From Bacteroidia bacterium (lineage in GTDB: Bacteria > Bacteroidota > Bacteroidia > Bacteroidales > Paludibacteraceae): a stretch of 64,000 bases of DNA. The stretch is taken from contig SAAO01000016.1 in the NCBI GenBank assembly GCA_009929375.1, positions 18,949 through 82,948 on the forward strand. The letters are read 5' to 3'. Made by a program: the position numbers and the translations under genes. The first letter of the stretch is position 1, and each line of letters opens with the position of its first letter. Shown piece after piece: positions 1-9,433 of the stretch. The notes beneath the pieces were generated by a model. It ran no database searches. It was not told where the DNA came from and saw only the letters and a list, made by a program, of their open reading frames with translations.

Positions 1-2
1 TG

Positions 3-539
3 CACGAGCAATTTTCATATCTGCTGTTTTTTGGCTTTATCCGTCAGTACAAGGGGCTCGATTTGCTACTCGAAGCCTTTGCCGATAAGCGTTTGCGCGA
101 ATTCCCGATCAAACTGATTGTGGCTGGTGAGTTTTACGAAAATCCGGAGCCTTATCTGCAGCAAATTGCAAAGCTCAAACTCGAAAATCTTGTAGAACTG
201 CGCACTTCATTTATCCCTGACAGCGAAGTGCGAAACTACTTCGGTATTGCCGATTTGGTAGCTCAGCCTTACCGCACAGCCACGCAGAGTGGCGTAAGTC
301 AGATTGCTTACCACTTCGAAAAACCAATGCTGGTGACCAATGTAGGCGGATTGGCCGAAATTGTACCGCACGGAAAAGTAGGATATGTAGTCGATGTGGA
401 GCCCAAACAAATTGCTGATGCACTTGTTGACTTTTATCAACAGCAACGTGCTGAGACATTTATTGAAAATATAAAAACTGAGAAACTAAAATATGAGTGG
501 TCGAAAATGACTGCGGCTATAAATAATTTGATAATTTGA
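3..539 (+). CDS. Glycosyltransferase group 1 (GT4-like), C-terminal part; 5' end outside window
   Basis: The frame is open from the left edge, so the gene starts upstream of the window; the internal TTG at 63 is not a real start. The visible 178 residues form the second Rossmann domain of a GT-B glycosyltransferase: an 'FFGFIRQYKG' strand-loop opens the C-terminal domain, and the region around 'ATQSGVSQ' and 'VTNVGGLAEIV' matches the nucleotide-sugar binding EX7E-type area, although here the first acidic residue is not obvious. Family members transfer sugars from NDP- or phospho-donors to lipid or glycan acceptors in the cytoplasm. Substrate cannot be told. A 19-bp inverted repeat overlaps the stop codon. 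Confidence 0.8.
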   Translation, partial: HEQFSYLLFFGFIRQYKGLDLLLEAFADKRLREFPIKLIVAGEFYENPEPYLQQIAKLKLENLVELRTSFIPDSEVRNYFGIADLVAQPYRTATQSGVSQIAYHFEKPMLVTNVGGLAEIVPHGKVGYVVDVEPKQIADALVDFYQQQRAETFIENIKTEKLKYEWSKMTAAINNLII

Positions 540-612
540 AGATTTGAAAATTCGAAAATGAATTTTCGTGTGTTTTTTAATCTTCAAATTCCTAATTTTC
601 AAATCTTCAAAT
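534..612. repeat. 19-bp perfect inverted repeat between glycosyltransferase and mutS
   Basis: Arms 534-552 and 594-612 are exact reverse complements (19 bp, AT-rich, built from GATTTGAA/TTCAAATC units), and an inner hairpin of CGAAAAT/ATTTTCG sits within the loop. The left arm overlaps the stop codon of the upstream gene and the right arm ends 11 bases before the mutS ATG. It could act as a weak terminator or be a dispersed intergenic repeat; there is no clear T-tract. Confidence 0.7.
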
Positions 613-623
613 AAAATATTTAA

Positions 624-3236
624 ATGGCAAACGAAATAGTAGAAACTCCCTTAATGAAGCAATTTTTCGAAATCAAGGCGCAACATCCTGATGCGATTTT
701 GCTTTTTCGTTGTGGCGATTTCTACGAAACTTTCTCACAAGATGCGATTGAAGCTTCCGAAATTCTGGGTATTACCCTTACCCGACGTGCCAATGGCTCT
801 GCCAAAACGGTTGAGCTGGCCGGCTTTCCGCATCATGCACTCGATACCTACCTGCCTAAATTAGTGCGTGCAGGCAAGCGTGTGGCTATTTGCGACCAGC
901 TCGAAGACCCGAAACTGACCAAGAAATTAGTAAAACGTGGTGTGACCGAGCTTGTAACGCCGGGCGTATCATACAGTGATACCACACTTAATCATAAAGA
1001 AAATAACTTTCTGGCTTCCGTGTTTATCAATAAACAGCGGGTAGGAGTGTCCTTTCTCGATATTTCCACCGGTGAATTTCTGGTAGCCGAGGGTACTGCC
1101 GAGTATGTGGATAAATTGCTGAGCAGCTTTAGTCCCAAGGAGGTGCTTTTCGATCGTACCAAAAAGAAAGAATTCGAGAGCATTTTTGGCAATAAATTCT
1201 TTAGCTATGCACTCGAAGACTGGGCTTATATTCCCGATTCGGCCAACGAACGCCTGCTGAAACATTTCGAGACCAAAACACTGAAAGGTTTTGGTGTAAG
1301 CAATCTGCCCGATGCTGTGGTGGCGGCCGGTGCAATTCTGCATTATCTCGACCTTACGCATCATCAGCAAACAGGCCATATTACTCAGCTTTCGCGTATT
1401 GAGGAAGACCGCTATGTGTGGCTCGATCGCTTTACCGTACGCAACCTCGAACTTTACGGATCGATGAATGAAGGTGCTAAAACGCTGGTGGATGTGCTCG
1501 ACCGCACTATCGGACCCATGGGCGCTCGTCTTCTGAAACGCTGGGTGGCTTTTCCGCTGAAAGATGTGAAACCCATTGTGGAGCGTCAGAGCGTGGTAGA
1601 GTACTTTTTCCGCAATCCAGAACTCAAAAATCTGCTCGAACAACAAATTGCACTTATCGGCGACCTCGAACGTATTATTTCAAAAGTGGCTGTCGGACGT
1701 ATTAATCCGCGAGAAGTAGTGCAGCTTAAAGTCGCGCTCAAAGCCATAGAACCTATCAAAGAGGCTTGTGCGGAATCCGGAAATCCTACTTTGAACCGCA
1801 TTGCCGAGCAACTGAATGCCTGCCACAGTATTTCTGATAAAATTGAACATGAGCTGAACAACGATCCGCCAATACAGATACATCGTGGCGATATTTTCCG
1901 TGCAGGAGTTGATGCTGATTTGGATGAACTGCGCATGCTGGCTCATTCGGGCAAGGAATTTTTGCAACGTATTCAGGATCGCGAAAGTGAAATCACAGGT
2001 ATCCCAAGTCTGAAAATCAGTTTTAATAATGTGTTTGGCTATTACATTGAAGTACGTAATACTCACAAAGACAAAGTGCCTGATACCTGGATTCGTAAGC
2101 AAACGCTTGTAAATGCCGAACGCTATATTACGCAGGAACTTAAAGAGTACGAAGAGAAAATTCTCGGTGCTGAGGAAAAAATTCTGGCCATTGAAACTCG
2201 TCTTTTCAACGATCTGGTCATTGCTTTGTCCGAATATATTACTGCAGTGCAACTCGATTCGAATCTGATAGCACAGCTCGATTGCCTGCTTTCGTTTGCC
2301 CGTGTGTCTGCCGAAAACAAATATGTGCGACCCGAAATCTCCGATTCTGATGTGCTCGATATCCGTCAGGGACGCCATCCGGTGATCGAAAAGCAGCTTC
2401 CTGTGGGTGAAAGCTACATAGCCAACGATGTGTATCTCGATAGCGAAACACAACAAATTATTATCATTACCGGTCCGAACATGGCAGGTAAGTCGGCGCT
2501 GCTTCGTCAGACTGCACTTATCACGCTAATGGCGCAGATAGGTTGTTTTGTGCCGGTGGAAAGTGCCAAAATCGGTGTGGTGGATAAAATCTTTACCCGC
2601 GTGGGTGCCAGCGACAATATCTCGCAGGGCGAATCGACTTTTATGGTGGAAATGAACGAAGCGGCCAGCATTCTGAACAATCTCTCGGGACGTAGTCTGA
2701 TTTTGTTCGATGAACTCGGGCGCGGAACAAGTACTTACGACGGTATCTCCATTGCCTGGGCCATTGTGGAATATATTCACGAACACCCGAATGCACATGC
2801 TAAAACGCTATTTGCCACTCACTACCATGAGCTCAACGAAATGGAAAAATCGTTCAGTCGCATAAAAAACTATAATGTGTCGGTAAAAGAGGTGGACAAA
2901 AAGATTATTTTCCTTCGTAAATTAGTGCGTGGAGGCAGCGAACATAGTTTTGGTATTCATGTGGCCAAAATGGCGGGCATGCCGCAAAGTATAGTGAAAC
3001 GTTCGGAGCAAATACTGAAAGATCTCGAATCGGAAAACCGTCAGAATGGCGTGTCGAAACCCATAGGCGAAATTGCCGAACATCGCGAAGGTCTGCAGCT
3101 CAGCTTCTTTCAACTCGACGATCCTGTGCTTGAACAAATCCGCGACGAAATCAAAAACCTCGATATCAACAACCTTACTCCCGTGGAAGCGCTTAATAAA
3201 CTCAATGAGATTAAGCGGATTATCAGAGGAAAATGA
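624..3236 (+). CDS. mutS: DNA mismatch repair protein MutS
   Basis: Full-length MutS (870 aa, usual size about 850-880). It recognises mismatches and small loops and recruits MutL. The mismatch-binding Phe-X-Glu motif is present as F33-Y34-E35 in 'CGDFYETF'. The C-terminal ABC-type ATPase has Walker A 'GPNMAGKS' at about residue 617, the Walker B/signature region '[14 protein letters not shown]', and the 'FATHYHEL' switch near 730. The ATG at 624 gives the standard N-terminus. The upstream 84-bp gap carries a long inverted repeat. The stop codon begins a GATGTGAT repeat tract that is followed by a strong terminator, so transcription probably ends there. Confidence 0.97.
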   Translation: MANEIVETPLMKQFFEIKAQHPDAILLFRCGDFYETFSQDAIEASEILGITLTRRANGSAKTVELAGFPHHALDTYLPKLVRAGKRVAICDQLEDPKLTKKLVKRGVTELVTPGVSYSDTTLNHKENNFLASVFINKQRVGVSFLDISTGEFLVAEGTAEYVDKLLSSFSPKEVLFDRTKKKEFESIFGNKFFSYALEDWAYIPDSANERLLKHFETKTLKGFGVSNLPDAVVAAGAILHYLDLTHHQQTGHITQLSRIEEDRYVWLDRFTVRNLELYGSMNEGAKTLVDVLDRTIGPMGARLLKRWVAFPLKDVKPIVERQSVVEYFFRNPELKNLLEQQIALIGDLERIISKVAVGRINPREVVQLKVALKAIEPIKEACAESGNPTLNRIAEQLNACHSISDKIEHELNNDPPIQIHRGDIFRAGVDADLDELRMLAHSGKEFLQRIQDRESEITGIPSLKISFNNVFGYYIEVRNTHKDKVPDTWIRKQTLVNAERYITQELKEYEEKILGAEEKILAIETRLFNDLVIALSEYITAVQLDSNLIAQLDCLLSFARVSAENKYVRPEISDSDVLDIRQGRHPVIEKQLPVGESYIANDVYLDSETQQIIIITGPNMAGKSALLRQTALITLMAQIGCFVPVESAKIGVVDKIFTRVGASDNISQGESTFMVEMNEAASILNNLSGRSLILFDELGRGTSTYDGISIAWAIVEYIHEHPNAHAKTLFATHYHELNEMEKSFSRIKNYNVSVKEVDKKIIFLRKLVRGGSEHSFGIHVAKMAGMPQSIVKRSEQILKDLESENRQNGVSKPIGEIAEHREGLQLSFFQLDDPVLEQIRDEIKNLDINNLTPVEALNKLNEIKRIIRGK

Positions 3237-3263
3237 TGTGATGATGTGATGATATGATGATAG
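3232..3263. repeat. GATGTGAT-type simple repeat starting at the mutS stop
   Basis: A run of imperfect TGATGTGATGATG units begins on the mutS stop codon. The same type of tract starts at the stop codon of the MBL gene at 38290-38330. Confidence 0.75.
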
Positions 3264-3273
3264 GAAGATTTGG

Positions 3274-3313
3274 AAAACGGGCTGCTGAAAATTATTTCAG
3301 CAGCCCGTTTTTT
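3274..3313 (+). terminator. Intrinsic terminator after mutS
   Basis: A 17-bp perfect stem (arms 3274-3290 and 3295-3311, core CGGGCTGCTG) with a 4-nt loop ends in a T-run. It is correctly placed to end mutS transcription. Confidence 0.9.
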
Positions 3314-3424
3314 ATAGACATGCTCTATTAGCTATACAAAAAACCTTTCCAACATTCAATCGTTCTGTTTTGTTTTATTCTTCAAGATTCACTAAAAACA
3401 AATTAAAACAAAACAAAATTGAAT

Positions 3425-3991
3425 ATGAAACAAGTAAAATTGATAGCCCTGCTTTTGATGGCAGGCACGTTTGCAGTATTTGCACAAAAAATTGATGTAA
3501 AACCTTCCGATGCAGTTGTAAAATGGACAGGTAACAAAATTGGTGGTGCGCACAATGGCGAGATCAAAGTCAAAAGCGGAACGCTCGAACTTAAATCCGG
3601 AAATATCGTAAAAGGAAGTGTGGTTATCGATATGAATTCTATTACCTGCACCGACATTGAGAACGAAGGAGTCAACAAAAAACTGGTCGATCACCTGAAG
3701 TCCGATGACTTTTTCGGCGTTGAGAAATTCCCGACAGCTAAATTTACTGTAACCAAAGCCACCAAGTTCAGCAATGGCAAAGCCAATGTGTCGGGCAATA
3801 TAACCATCAAAGGCAAAACAGAACCTGTAAACTTTGTAGTTACCAAACAAAACAATGTGTACAAAACACAGTTGAAAGTGGACCGTTCGAAATTCGACGT
3901 GCGCTACGGTTCGAACTCATTCTTCGATAACCTCGGCGACAAAGCCATCGATAATATCTTTATCATCGACATTCAGCTAACTGCAAAATAA
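3425..3991 (+). CDS. YceI-family secreted lipid-binding protein
   Basis: 188-residue protein with an N-terminal signal peptide (hydrophobic stretch, then 'FAVFAQ' with likely cleavage before Q20). The rest matches the YceI fold, a lipocalin-like beta-barrel that binds isoprenoid or polyisoprenoid lipids: typical segments 'VKWTGNKIGGAHNGEI', 'DHLKSDDFFGVEKFPTAKF' and 'FDVRYGS.SFFDNLGDKAI'. The ATG at 3425 is preferred over the upstream in-frame TTG because it begins the signal peptide. Expected location is the periplasm. It stands alone between two terminators, so it is probably monocistronic. Exact ligand unknown. Confidence 0.9.
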   Translation: MKQVKLIALLLMAGTFAVFAQKIDVKPSDAVVKWTGNKIGGAHNGEIKVKSGTLELKSGNIVKGSVVIDMNSITCTDIENEGVNKKLVDHLKSDDFFGVEKFPTAKFTVTKATKFSNGKANVSGNITIKGKTEPVNFVVTKQNNVYKTQLKVDRSKFDVRYGSNSFFDNLGDKAIDNIFIIDIQLTAK

Positions 3992-4018
3992 CAAACAGTA
4001 TCTGCAATTATAAATGAA

Positions 4019-4056
4019 TGGTAGTTTCACAATTAGGTGAAACTACCACTTTTTTT
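4019..4056 (+). terminator. Intrinsic terminator after YceI gene
   Basis: 12-bp perfect stem TGGTAGTTTCAC / GTGAAACTACCA (4019-4030, 4037-4048) with a 6-nt loop, followed by CTTTTTTT. Confidence 0.9.
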
Positions 4057-4080
4057 GTATGCGACATGTTTATAAATATA

Positions 4081-4450
4081 TTATACAACCGGGATAAGGA
4101 GGATTAAAGACCTGGTTTAGTTTAGTGTTTTGACGCCATAGGCGTCACATATTTATAGAAAATGCCCAACGTGGGCGATGGTTCGACCCCGTCGGGGTCG
4201 CATGTTTGTTGTAGGTGTTTTTTTATAGATATATTATCCCTCAGTGATTTGTGTTTGGGCGTTTTTTTTGACGCCATAGGCGTCACATATCTATAGAAAA
4301 TGACCAACGCGGGCGATGGTTCGACCCCGACGGGGTCGTATGGTTGGTTGTTGTAACGTGTTTTCTATAAATATGTTATCCCTCCGGGATAAAGAAAAAT
4401 GTGGTTGGTTATATAGTGTTTTATTAAATATGTACTAGCTTCCGGATAAA
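4081..4450. repeat. REP-type palindrome array (two ~138-bp units) next to a REP-associated transposase
   Basis: The gene-free stretch 4060-4504 is filled by a tandem array with a period of about 138 bp. Each unit holds three palindromes: GACGCCATAGGCGTC (4132-4146, 4270-4284); CGACCCCGTCGGGGTCG, or a GAC-centred variant, at 4184-4200 and 4322-4338; and a TTATCCC..GGGATAA element (intact at 4376-4392, degenerate near 4081-4097 and 4234-4248). An extra GCCCAACGTGGGC lies at 4164-4176. A last decayed copy is visible near 4430-4450. The array ends just before the IS200-like gene at 4505, the arrangement expected of REP sequences and their RAYT transposase. Confidence 0.85.
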
Positions 4451-4504
4451 TGTACACATTATTTCATATTTTTACAGATTAAACAACTTTAAACCCTAAA
4501 AATT

Positions 4505-4981
4505 ATGTCGAATACTTTTTCTCAAATTTACATTCATGTGGTCTTTGCGGTGCAAAACCGAAAAGCACTAATTAAACCCACATGGGAAGACGAGCTTTTC
4601 AAATACATTACAGGCATTGTCCAAAATAAAGGTCAGAAAATGCTTGCCATAAATGGTACCTCCAACCATATTCATTTCCTTATTGGCATGAAACCGTCAT
4701 GCTGCTTATCTGACTTAGTTCGCGAGGTGAAAAAATCTTCGAACTCATTTGTTAAAGAAAAACATTTTACAGCTGCTAATTTTAATTGGCAGGAAGGATT
4801 TGGTGCTTTTTCGTATAGTCAATCACATCTCAATACAGTTATCAATTACATCGAAAACCAAAAGCAGCATCACAAGAAGAAAACATTTAAAGATGAATAT
4901 ATTGCCTTGCTAAAAGCATTTGAAATAGAGTATAATGAAGAATATACTTTTGAATGGTTCGATGAAAATGAATTGGATTAG
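4505..4981 (+). CDS. IS200/IS605-type Y1 transposase, probably REP-associated (RAYT-like)
   Basis: 158-residue single-domain HUH (Y1) transposase. The metal-binding HUH motif is H55-I56-H57 in 'TSNHIHFLIG', and the catalytic tyrosine is most likely Y115 in 'VINYIENQKQHH'. Such enzymes cut and join single-stranded DNA at hairpins. No terminal IS200 ends or TnpB accessory gene are visible; instead the gene is flanked on its 5' side by an array of palindromes, pointing to a domesticated or REP-mobilising RAYT rather than an autonomous element. The start ATG fits the family N-terminus ('..QIYIHVVFAVQNR'). All key residues are present, so it may be active. Confidence 0.88.
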   Translation: MSNTFSQIYIHVVFAVQNRKALIKPTWEDELFKYITGIVQNKGQKMLAINGTSNHIHFLIGMKPSCCLSDLVREVKKSSNSFVKEKHFTAANFNWQEGFGAFSYSQSHLNTVINYIENQKQHHKKKTFKDEYIALLKAFEIEYNEEYTFEWFDENELD

Positions 4982-5040
4982 TCTGATTTCGATTTAAAAA
5001 ATTTCTGAATACGAATTCACAGTTTTTAGAGCGAAGTAGT

Positions 5041-5048
5041 TATCTTTG
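5041..5048 (+). promoter_or_regulatory. Candidate -7 element for the helicase-nuclease gene
   Basis: TATCTTTG matches the Bacteroidota -7 consensus TAnnTTTG. No clear -33 TTTG is seen. An in-frame TTG at 5046 lies inside this element, which argues against translation starting there and for the ATG at 5133. Confidence 0.45.
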
Positions 5049-5132
5049 TGGAAGCAGCAATTGCCGGATGATCTGCTTACAGCAGTGTGTCAATTGTTAC
5101 TTGTTCAAATTGCTTATTTAAAAGAACTTACT

Positions 5133-8100
5133 ATGCTGAATATCTATCGTGCTTCGGCCGGATCGGGAAAAACTTACAGACTTACTCAGGATTATATTCA
5201 TTTGCTTTTCGACCCAAAGCGCGAACATGTGCATCGCCGAATTCTGGCTGTGACTTTTACCAACAAAGCTACCGAGGAAATGAAAACCCGCATTCTGCAT
5301 GAGCTTTATGCACTTGCTTCGCATGCTAAATCGGATTACCGCAAGGGCTTGATGGAGAAATTCCGCTTCGATGAAAATCAGGTGGACGAAAAGGCCCGCA
5401 GCATAATGATTGAGATTCTTCACGATTACTCTGCTTTTCAGATCAGCACCATCGATAAGTTTTTTCAGCAGGTAATACGTGCTTTTGCGCGTGAAATTGG
5501 CGTACATGGAGGTTATAACCTGCAGGTGGATACGGATGATACGCTTGTTCAGTCGGTCGATAATTTGTTTATGGCGCTTTCTGACAAAGAAAATCCACAA
5601 TTGCTGAAATGGTTGACGCGTTTTGCGGAGGACAGGGTTGAAGAATCGAAAAACTGGGATACACGCGAAAGCATTACGGCACTCGGGCGCGAAATTTTCA
5701 AGGAAAGTTATCAGTTTAAAGCAGAGGAAACCAACCGAAAACTACACGACAGAGAGTTTTTGGATGAGTTCAGGAGCAAGCTTCGACAAATTAAGGAGAT
5801 TTATACAAATGCTTTAAAGGAAAATGCAGGCAAAGCGCTGGCTGTAATGCAGAAATACGGTCTTGAACATTCCGACTTTTCGCGAAGCAGTACCAAGGTT
5901 TTTGATGAAATTCTGAACGGACGGCTCGATATTACCAAAACTATTGCCGCAATGGCCGAAGAGGAATCGAAATGTTATACACAAAAGGCTCCCGCCAATA
6001 TCAAAAACGCCATAGCTTCGGCTTATCACGATGGTTTGCAGCAGGCCTTACAGCAGCTGGTTCAGCTCACAGAACAGGATGTTGTGCGCTACAACTCGGC
6101 CGATATCGTGCTGAAACATATCAATACGCTGGGCATTTTGTCGGACCTGGCCATGCAAATTCGCAAACTGACGGGCGAGCAAAACACCATGTTGCTGAGC
6201 GACACCAATATGCTGCTCAACCGCATTATCGACGAAAGTGATACGCCTTTTGTGTACGAAAAAACCGGAATTCATATCGATAATTATATGATCGACGAGT
6301 TTCAGGATACTTCGGTGTTGCAATGGAAAAACTTTTATCCGTTGATATGGAATAGTTTATCGTCTGATAAATTCAATCTGGTGGTGGGCGATGTAAAGCA
6401 AAGCATTTATCGCTGGCGAAATTCCGACTGGAAATTGCTCGACGAGAAAATACTCAACGACTTCCGTCCGGAGCAGTTGCACGAAGAAGAACTTGATACA
6501 AACTGGCGCAGCGACCGCAATATTGTGGAGTTCAACAATACGTTTTTTAAAATGGCGGCCTGGCTGCTACAGAAAAAACTCAATCTGGAGTTGAATGAAG
6601 TGCTTCCTGTGTACCCAAGCCTTGCTCCTCTGGCCAAAAAAATTGAACATGCATACAAAAATACGGCGCAGAAAACTAACCCCAATGCGGGCGAAGGTTT
6701 TGTGAAGTTTGCCTTTATTCCCAACGAAAAAGAAGAAAAGTGGACTCAGAAAAGTCTGGAGCAGTTACCGGCTATTCTCGAAAACTTACAGGAAAGAGGA
6801 TACAAACCCTCCGATGTGGGCATTCTGGTAAAAAAGAACGACGAAGCCATGCGTGTAACCCGCACTTTGCTGAATTACAAAACCACGGCCGCTGCACGTG
6901 AAGGTTTTGTGTATGACATTATGGGAAACGAGGGTCTGCAAATTGCCGGATCGCATGCGGTGAGGTTTATTCTCGGTTTGCTTAAACTGTTTGTTTCGCC
7001 CGACGATACTGTGCAGAAAACAATCGTGAAATTTGAGTTTGCACGTGCCGGAATGGACATGAGCGATAACGAGGCGCTTAATTTTTGCTTCAGCAGCGCA
7101 CAATCGGAAGCTGGACTCGATGCGCTCTTTGGCACCGAAAAGTATCGTGAACTTATGAAGCTGCGCAATAGTTCGCTTTTTGAAATGGCCGAGAAAATGA
7201 TAGCCCTTTTCGGTGTGGGTCAATGGCCCGACGAAGCTGTATTTGTACAGGCTTTTCAGGATGTGGTGTATAAATTCACAACTTCGCGTACTGCCGATTT
7301 GTACAGTTTCCTGAAATGGTGGGACAAAAACGGTGAAAAGCAATGTATTGCCACACCCGATCAGCAAAATGCTTTCAGGGTAATGACCATTCACAAGTCG
7401 AAAGGGCTTGATTTCAAAGTGGTGGTTATTCCTTTCTGCGATTGGGATTTTGAGAAATCGTCGGGAAATATCCGGAGCATACTCTGGTGTACGCCTACCG
7501 AAGCGCCTTTCAACGATTTGTCGTTGTTGCCCGTTGAGTTTAGCAAGAAACTTGGAGTATCGGTTTTTGCCGAAAATTACTACGATGAACTTATGCATCA
7601 GTATATCGATAACCTGAATGTGGCATATGTGGCATTTACCCGCGCCCGCCACGAACTGATTTGTATGCTTCCCGCGCCGGCGAAGGAGCCTGAAAGCGAA
7701 GAAAAAATCAACTCTCTTTCGTCGATGATTTATTTCTGTTTGAAGAATAAACATCTGCAGCCATACGAAATTCCCTGCGAAGAAAAAGAAGAAAGGCTTT
7801 TTTGTGCCGGAACTGAAACTTTTGAAAAAACAAAAGAAGTTGTGGAAGTGCAGAAAGGTGAGAGTATCACAAATTACCCCACAGTAGGTAGCGCAGGCAG
7901 GTTGCGTATTTTGCACCAGAGTAAGGATTACTTAAAACACAACGATGATATTACCGAAAGTAAACTGAACTATGGTATAGTGATGCACGAAATTCTGATG
8001 CAGATTAAAGTGCCTGCTGATCAGGAAAATGCCGTAAAGCAAATGCTTGGGCAGGGAATTATCGACAGCAAGGATGCTGACATTATCAATGCAGAGTTTG

Positions 8101-8387
8101 AAAAGTTTTGGAAAATTCCGGGAGTGGCACACTGGTTTTTACCTCATCTACAGGTGTTGAATGAGGCTACCATTCTGACGCCATCGGGTGAGATGTACAG
8201 ACCCGACAGAGTTGTGCTGGATGGACAAAAGGCGATTGTGGTCGACTATAAATTCGGCGATACCGAAAACAAAAAATACATAGCTCAGGTAAGGGAATAT
8301 ATGGCTTTAATGCAGGGAATGGGTTATCAGACCGAAGGTTATCTGTGCTATCATTCGCTCGGAAAAGTGGATGCTGTGGCTTTGTAG
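5133..8387 (+). CDS. UvrD/RecB-like helicase with C-terminal PD-(D/E)XK nuclease (AddA-like)
   Basis: 1084-residue superfamily 1A helicase-nuclease expected to unwind and resect double-strand DNA ends. In order: Walker A 'ASAGSGKTY' at residues 7-15, motif Ia 'VTFTNKATEEMK', motif II 'DEFQDTS' near 387, motif III 'VVGDVKQSIYRWR', motif V 'MTIHKSKGLDF' near 750, motif VI 'VAFTRARHEL' near 830, and a RecB-family nuclease motif with 'DRVVLDGQKAIVVDYKFG' near 1024-1041. The ATG at 5133 puts Walker A at the normal distance from the N-terminus. AddA normally works with AddB; no partner lies in this window, so it may be elsewhere or the protein may act alone. It converges with the next minus-strand gene at a gap of only 18 bp. 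Confidence 0.92.
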   Translation: MLNIYRASAGSGKTYRLTQDYIHLLFDPKREHVHRRILAVTFTNKATEEMKTRILHELYALASHAKSDYRKGLMEKFRFDENQVDEKARSIMIEILHDYSAFQISTIDKFFQQVIRAFAREIGVHGGYNLQVDTDDTLVQSVDNLFMALSDKENPQLLKWLTRFAEDRVEESKNWDTRESITALGREIFKESYQFKAEETNRKLHDREFLDEFRSKLRQIKEIYTNALKENAGKALAVMQKYGLEHSDFSRSSTKVFDEILNGRLDITKTIAAMAEEESKCYTQKAPANIKNAIASAYHDGLQQALQQLVQLTEQDVVRYNSADIVLKHINTLGILSDLAMQIRKLTGEQNTMLLSDTNMLLNRIIDESDTPFVYEKTGIHIDNYMIDEFQDTSVLQWKNFYPLIWNSLSSDKFNLVVGDVKQSIYRWRNSDWKLLDEKILNDFRPEQLHEEELDTNWRSDRNIVEFNNTFFKMAAWLLQKKLNLELNEVLPVYPSLAPLAKKIEHAYKNTAQKTNPNAGEGFVKFAFIPNEKEEKWTQKSLEQLPAILENLQERGYKPSDVGILVKKNDEAMRVTRTLLNYKTTAAAREGFVYDIMGNEGLQIAGSHAVRFILGLLKLFVSPDDTVQKTIVKFEFARAGMDMSDNEALNFCFSSAQSEAGLDALFGTEKYRELMKLRNSSLFEMAEKMIALFGVGQWPDEAVFVQAFQDVVYKFTTSRTADLYSFLKWWDKNGEKQCIATPDQQNAFRVMTIHKSKGLDFKVVVIPFCDWDFEKSSGNIRSILWCTPTEAPFNDLSLLPVEFSKKLGVSVFAENYYDELMHQYIDNLNVAYVAFTRARHELICMLPAPAKEPESEEKINSLSSMIYFCLKNKHLQPYEIPCEEKEERLFCAGTETFEKTKEVVEVQKGESITNYPTVGSAGRLRILHQSKDYLKHNDDITESKLNYGIVMHEILMQIKVPADQENAVKQMLGQGIIDSKDADIINAEFEKFWKIPGVAHWFLPHLQVLNEATILTPSGEMYRPDRVVLDGQKAIVVDYKFGDTENKKYIAQVREYMALMQGMGYQTEGYLCYHSLGKVDAVAL

Positions 8388-8405
8388 CACTCCTGTTTGT
8401 AAAGG

Positions 8406-9329
8406 TTAGGGCACATTCAGCATTTCTTTTGCAAACTCTTTTACCAAAGCCAGTGCAATTAAGTCTTCTGAAACGACATTGTTCATTTCAATGCCGGTTT
8501 CTGATTTTGCAATGTCGTTTTCAAGTTTATTTTTGCGGGCCAAAAGTTCATATAATTTAGGTAGATCGGCTTTTTTCTTATTCAGATATACTTTTGTTTT
8601 AGGAGTCATGTAGTTACAGTAGTTATTGTAACATATTGCTTCGTTTTTCTCAATGTATTCGTCAATTGCATGCTGATTAACACAGTGTTCACCCTGATAC
8701 CTGGGTTCAGGTGCACTTCGCTGAACCTTTTCGATGCATGTGTCGCATTCGGTTTTTGCAATTCTCTGGTGTTTTTGTAAGTCCATCTGCATAGCCGTCC
8801 AATCATTGATGTAAGCTGTAATTTCGGTATTCAGCCTGTTTATTTCTTCTGCTGATTGATAGTTGTTTTTGCCTTTTTGTACCGTCTGTTTTGATTTCTC
8901 AGTTTTTGCATATTCTTTGCCCCATTTTTCCTGTTCATCTTTACTCATATTGGCCACATTTTCGAATTCGCTGATCGACACTCCGTATTGTTTTTGTACC
9001 TGCTGCTGTATTATTTTTTCAGCCTCATCTTCGTCTTCCGTATTTATAAGTTCGTTCAGTTTCTGAGTTGAAATACCGGTTTTTTTTGAAATATCCTTCA
9101 GGGCCTGATTTTCGGTAGGTGTTTGTTTCTGAATTCTTTCAATTTCGTCATCGATGGTCGCAATTACTTTTGTAACCTGGTCGGAGAAATTACTGTAAGC
9201 GGCACTGTTGGTGTTGCAAAAGTCTTCAGGCAGTGGTGGTAATTTCGACATGTATTTTATCAGGGCATTTTGTGCCGAAAGACTCTGTGTTATCCACATC
9301 AGGCTGATAAGTATAACTGTATTTTTCAT
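8406..9329 (-). CDS. Secreted Cys-containing protein of unknown function
   Basis: 307 residues starting at the ATG that opens a signal peptide ('MKNTVILISLMWITQSLSAQ'); the longer frame adds 20 non-signal residues and is less likely. The mature part is charged and helical, with a Lys/Glu-rich middle, and a C-terminal half holding several Cys residues ('CDTCIEKV', 'GEHCVNQH', 'AICYNNYCNY') that could form disulfides in the periplasm. I recognise no family. It lies 104 bp downstream of the OmpA-like gene on the same strand, so the two may be co-transcribed. Confidence 0.75.
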   Translation of the reverse strand: MKNTVILISLMWITQSLSAQNALIKYMSKLPPLPEDFCNTNSAAYSNFSDQVTKVIATIDDEIERIQKQTPTENQALKDISKKTGISTQKLNELINTEDEDEAEKIIQQQVQKQYGVSISEFENVANMSKDEQEKWGKEYAKTEKSKQTVQKGKNNYQSAEEINRLNTEITAYINDWTAMQMDLQKHQRIAKTECDTCIEKVQRSAPEPRYQGEHCVNQHAIDEYIEKNEAICYNNYCNYMTPKTKVYLNKKKADLPKLYELLARKNKLENDIAKSETGIEMNNVVSEDLIALALVKEFAKEMLNVP

Positions 9330-9433
9330 AATATTCTGATTTTTAAAGTTTATTACTTTGTGATTGATTGGGGTTATAAGCTGAGACACCGTAAGTCCAT
9401 TTTTATCAGATATAATGCGACATCCGTGCCCGA

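Noticed and set aside
969..1646. 225-codon minus-strand ORF inside mutS (also 1680-2456)
   Set aside because: Lies antisense to a well-conserved gene, His/Phe-rich shadow composition, no promoter or family match.
4122..4307. 61-codon minus-strand ORF over the palindrome array
   Set aside because: Translation simply repeats the palindromic units; it is repeat DNA, not a protein gene.
4130..4340. Possible CRISPR array
   Set aside because: Only two repeat units with conserved, non-spacer-like sequence between them and no cas genes; REP-type array fits better.
5046..5132. Longer N-terminus of the helicase-nuclease from TTG at 5046
   Set aside because: The TTG is part of a -7 promoter box, and the ATG at 5133 gives the usual distance to Walker A.
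6786..7916. 376-codon minus-strand ORF inside the helicase-nuclease gene
   Set aside because: Antisense to conserved helicase motifs; Phe, His and Cys-rich translation typical of a shadow frame.
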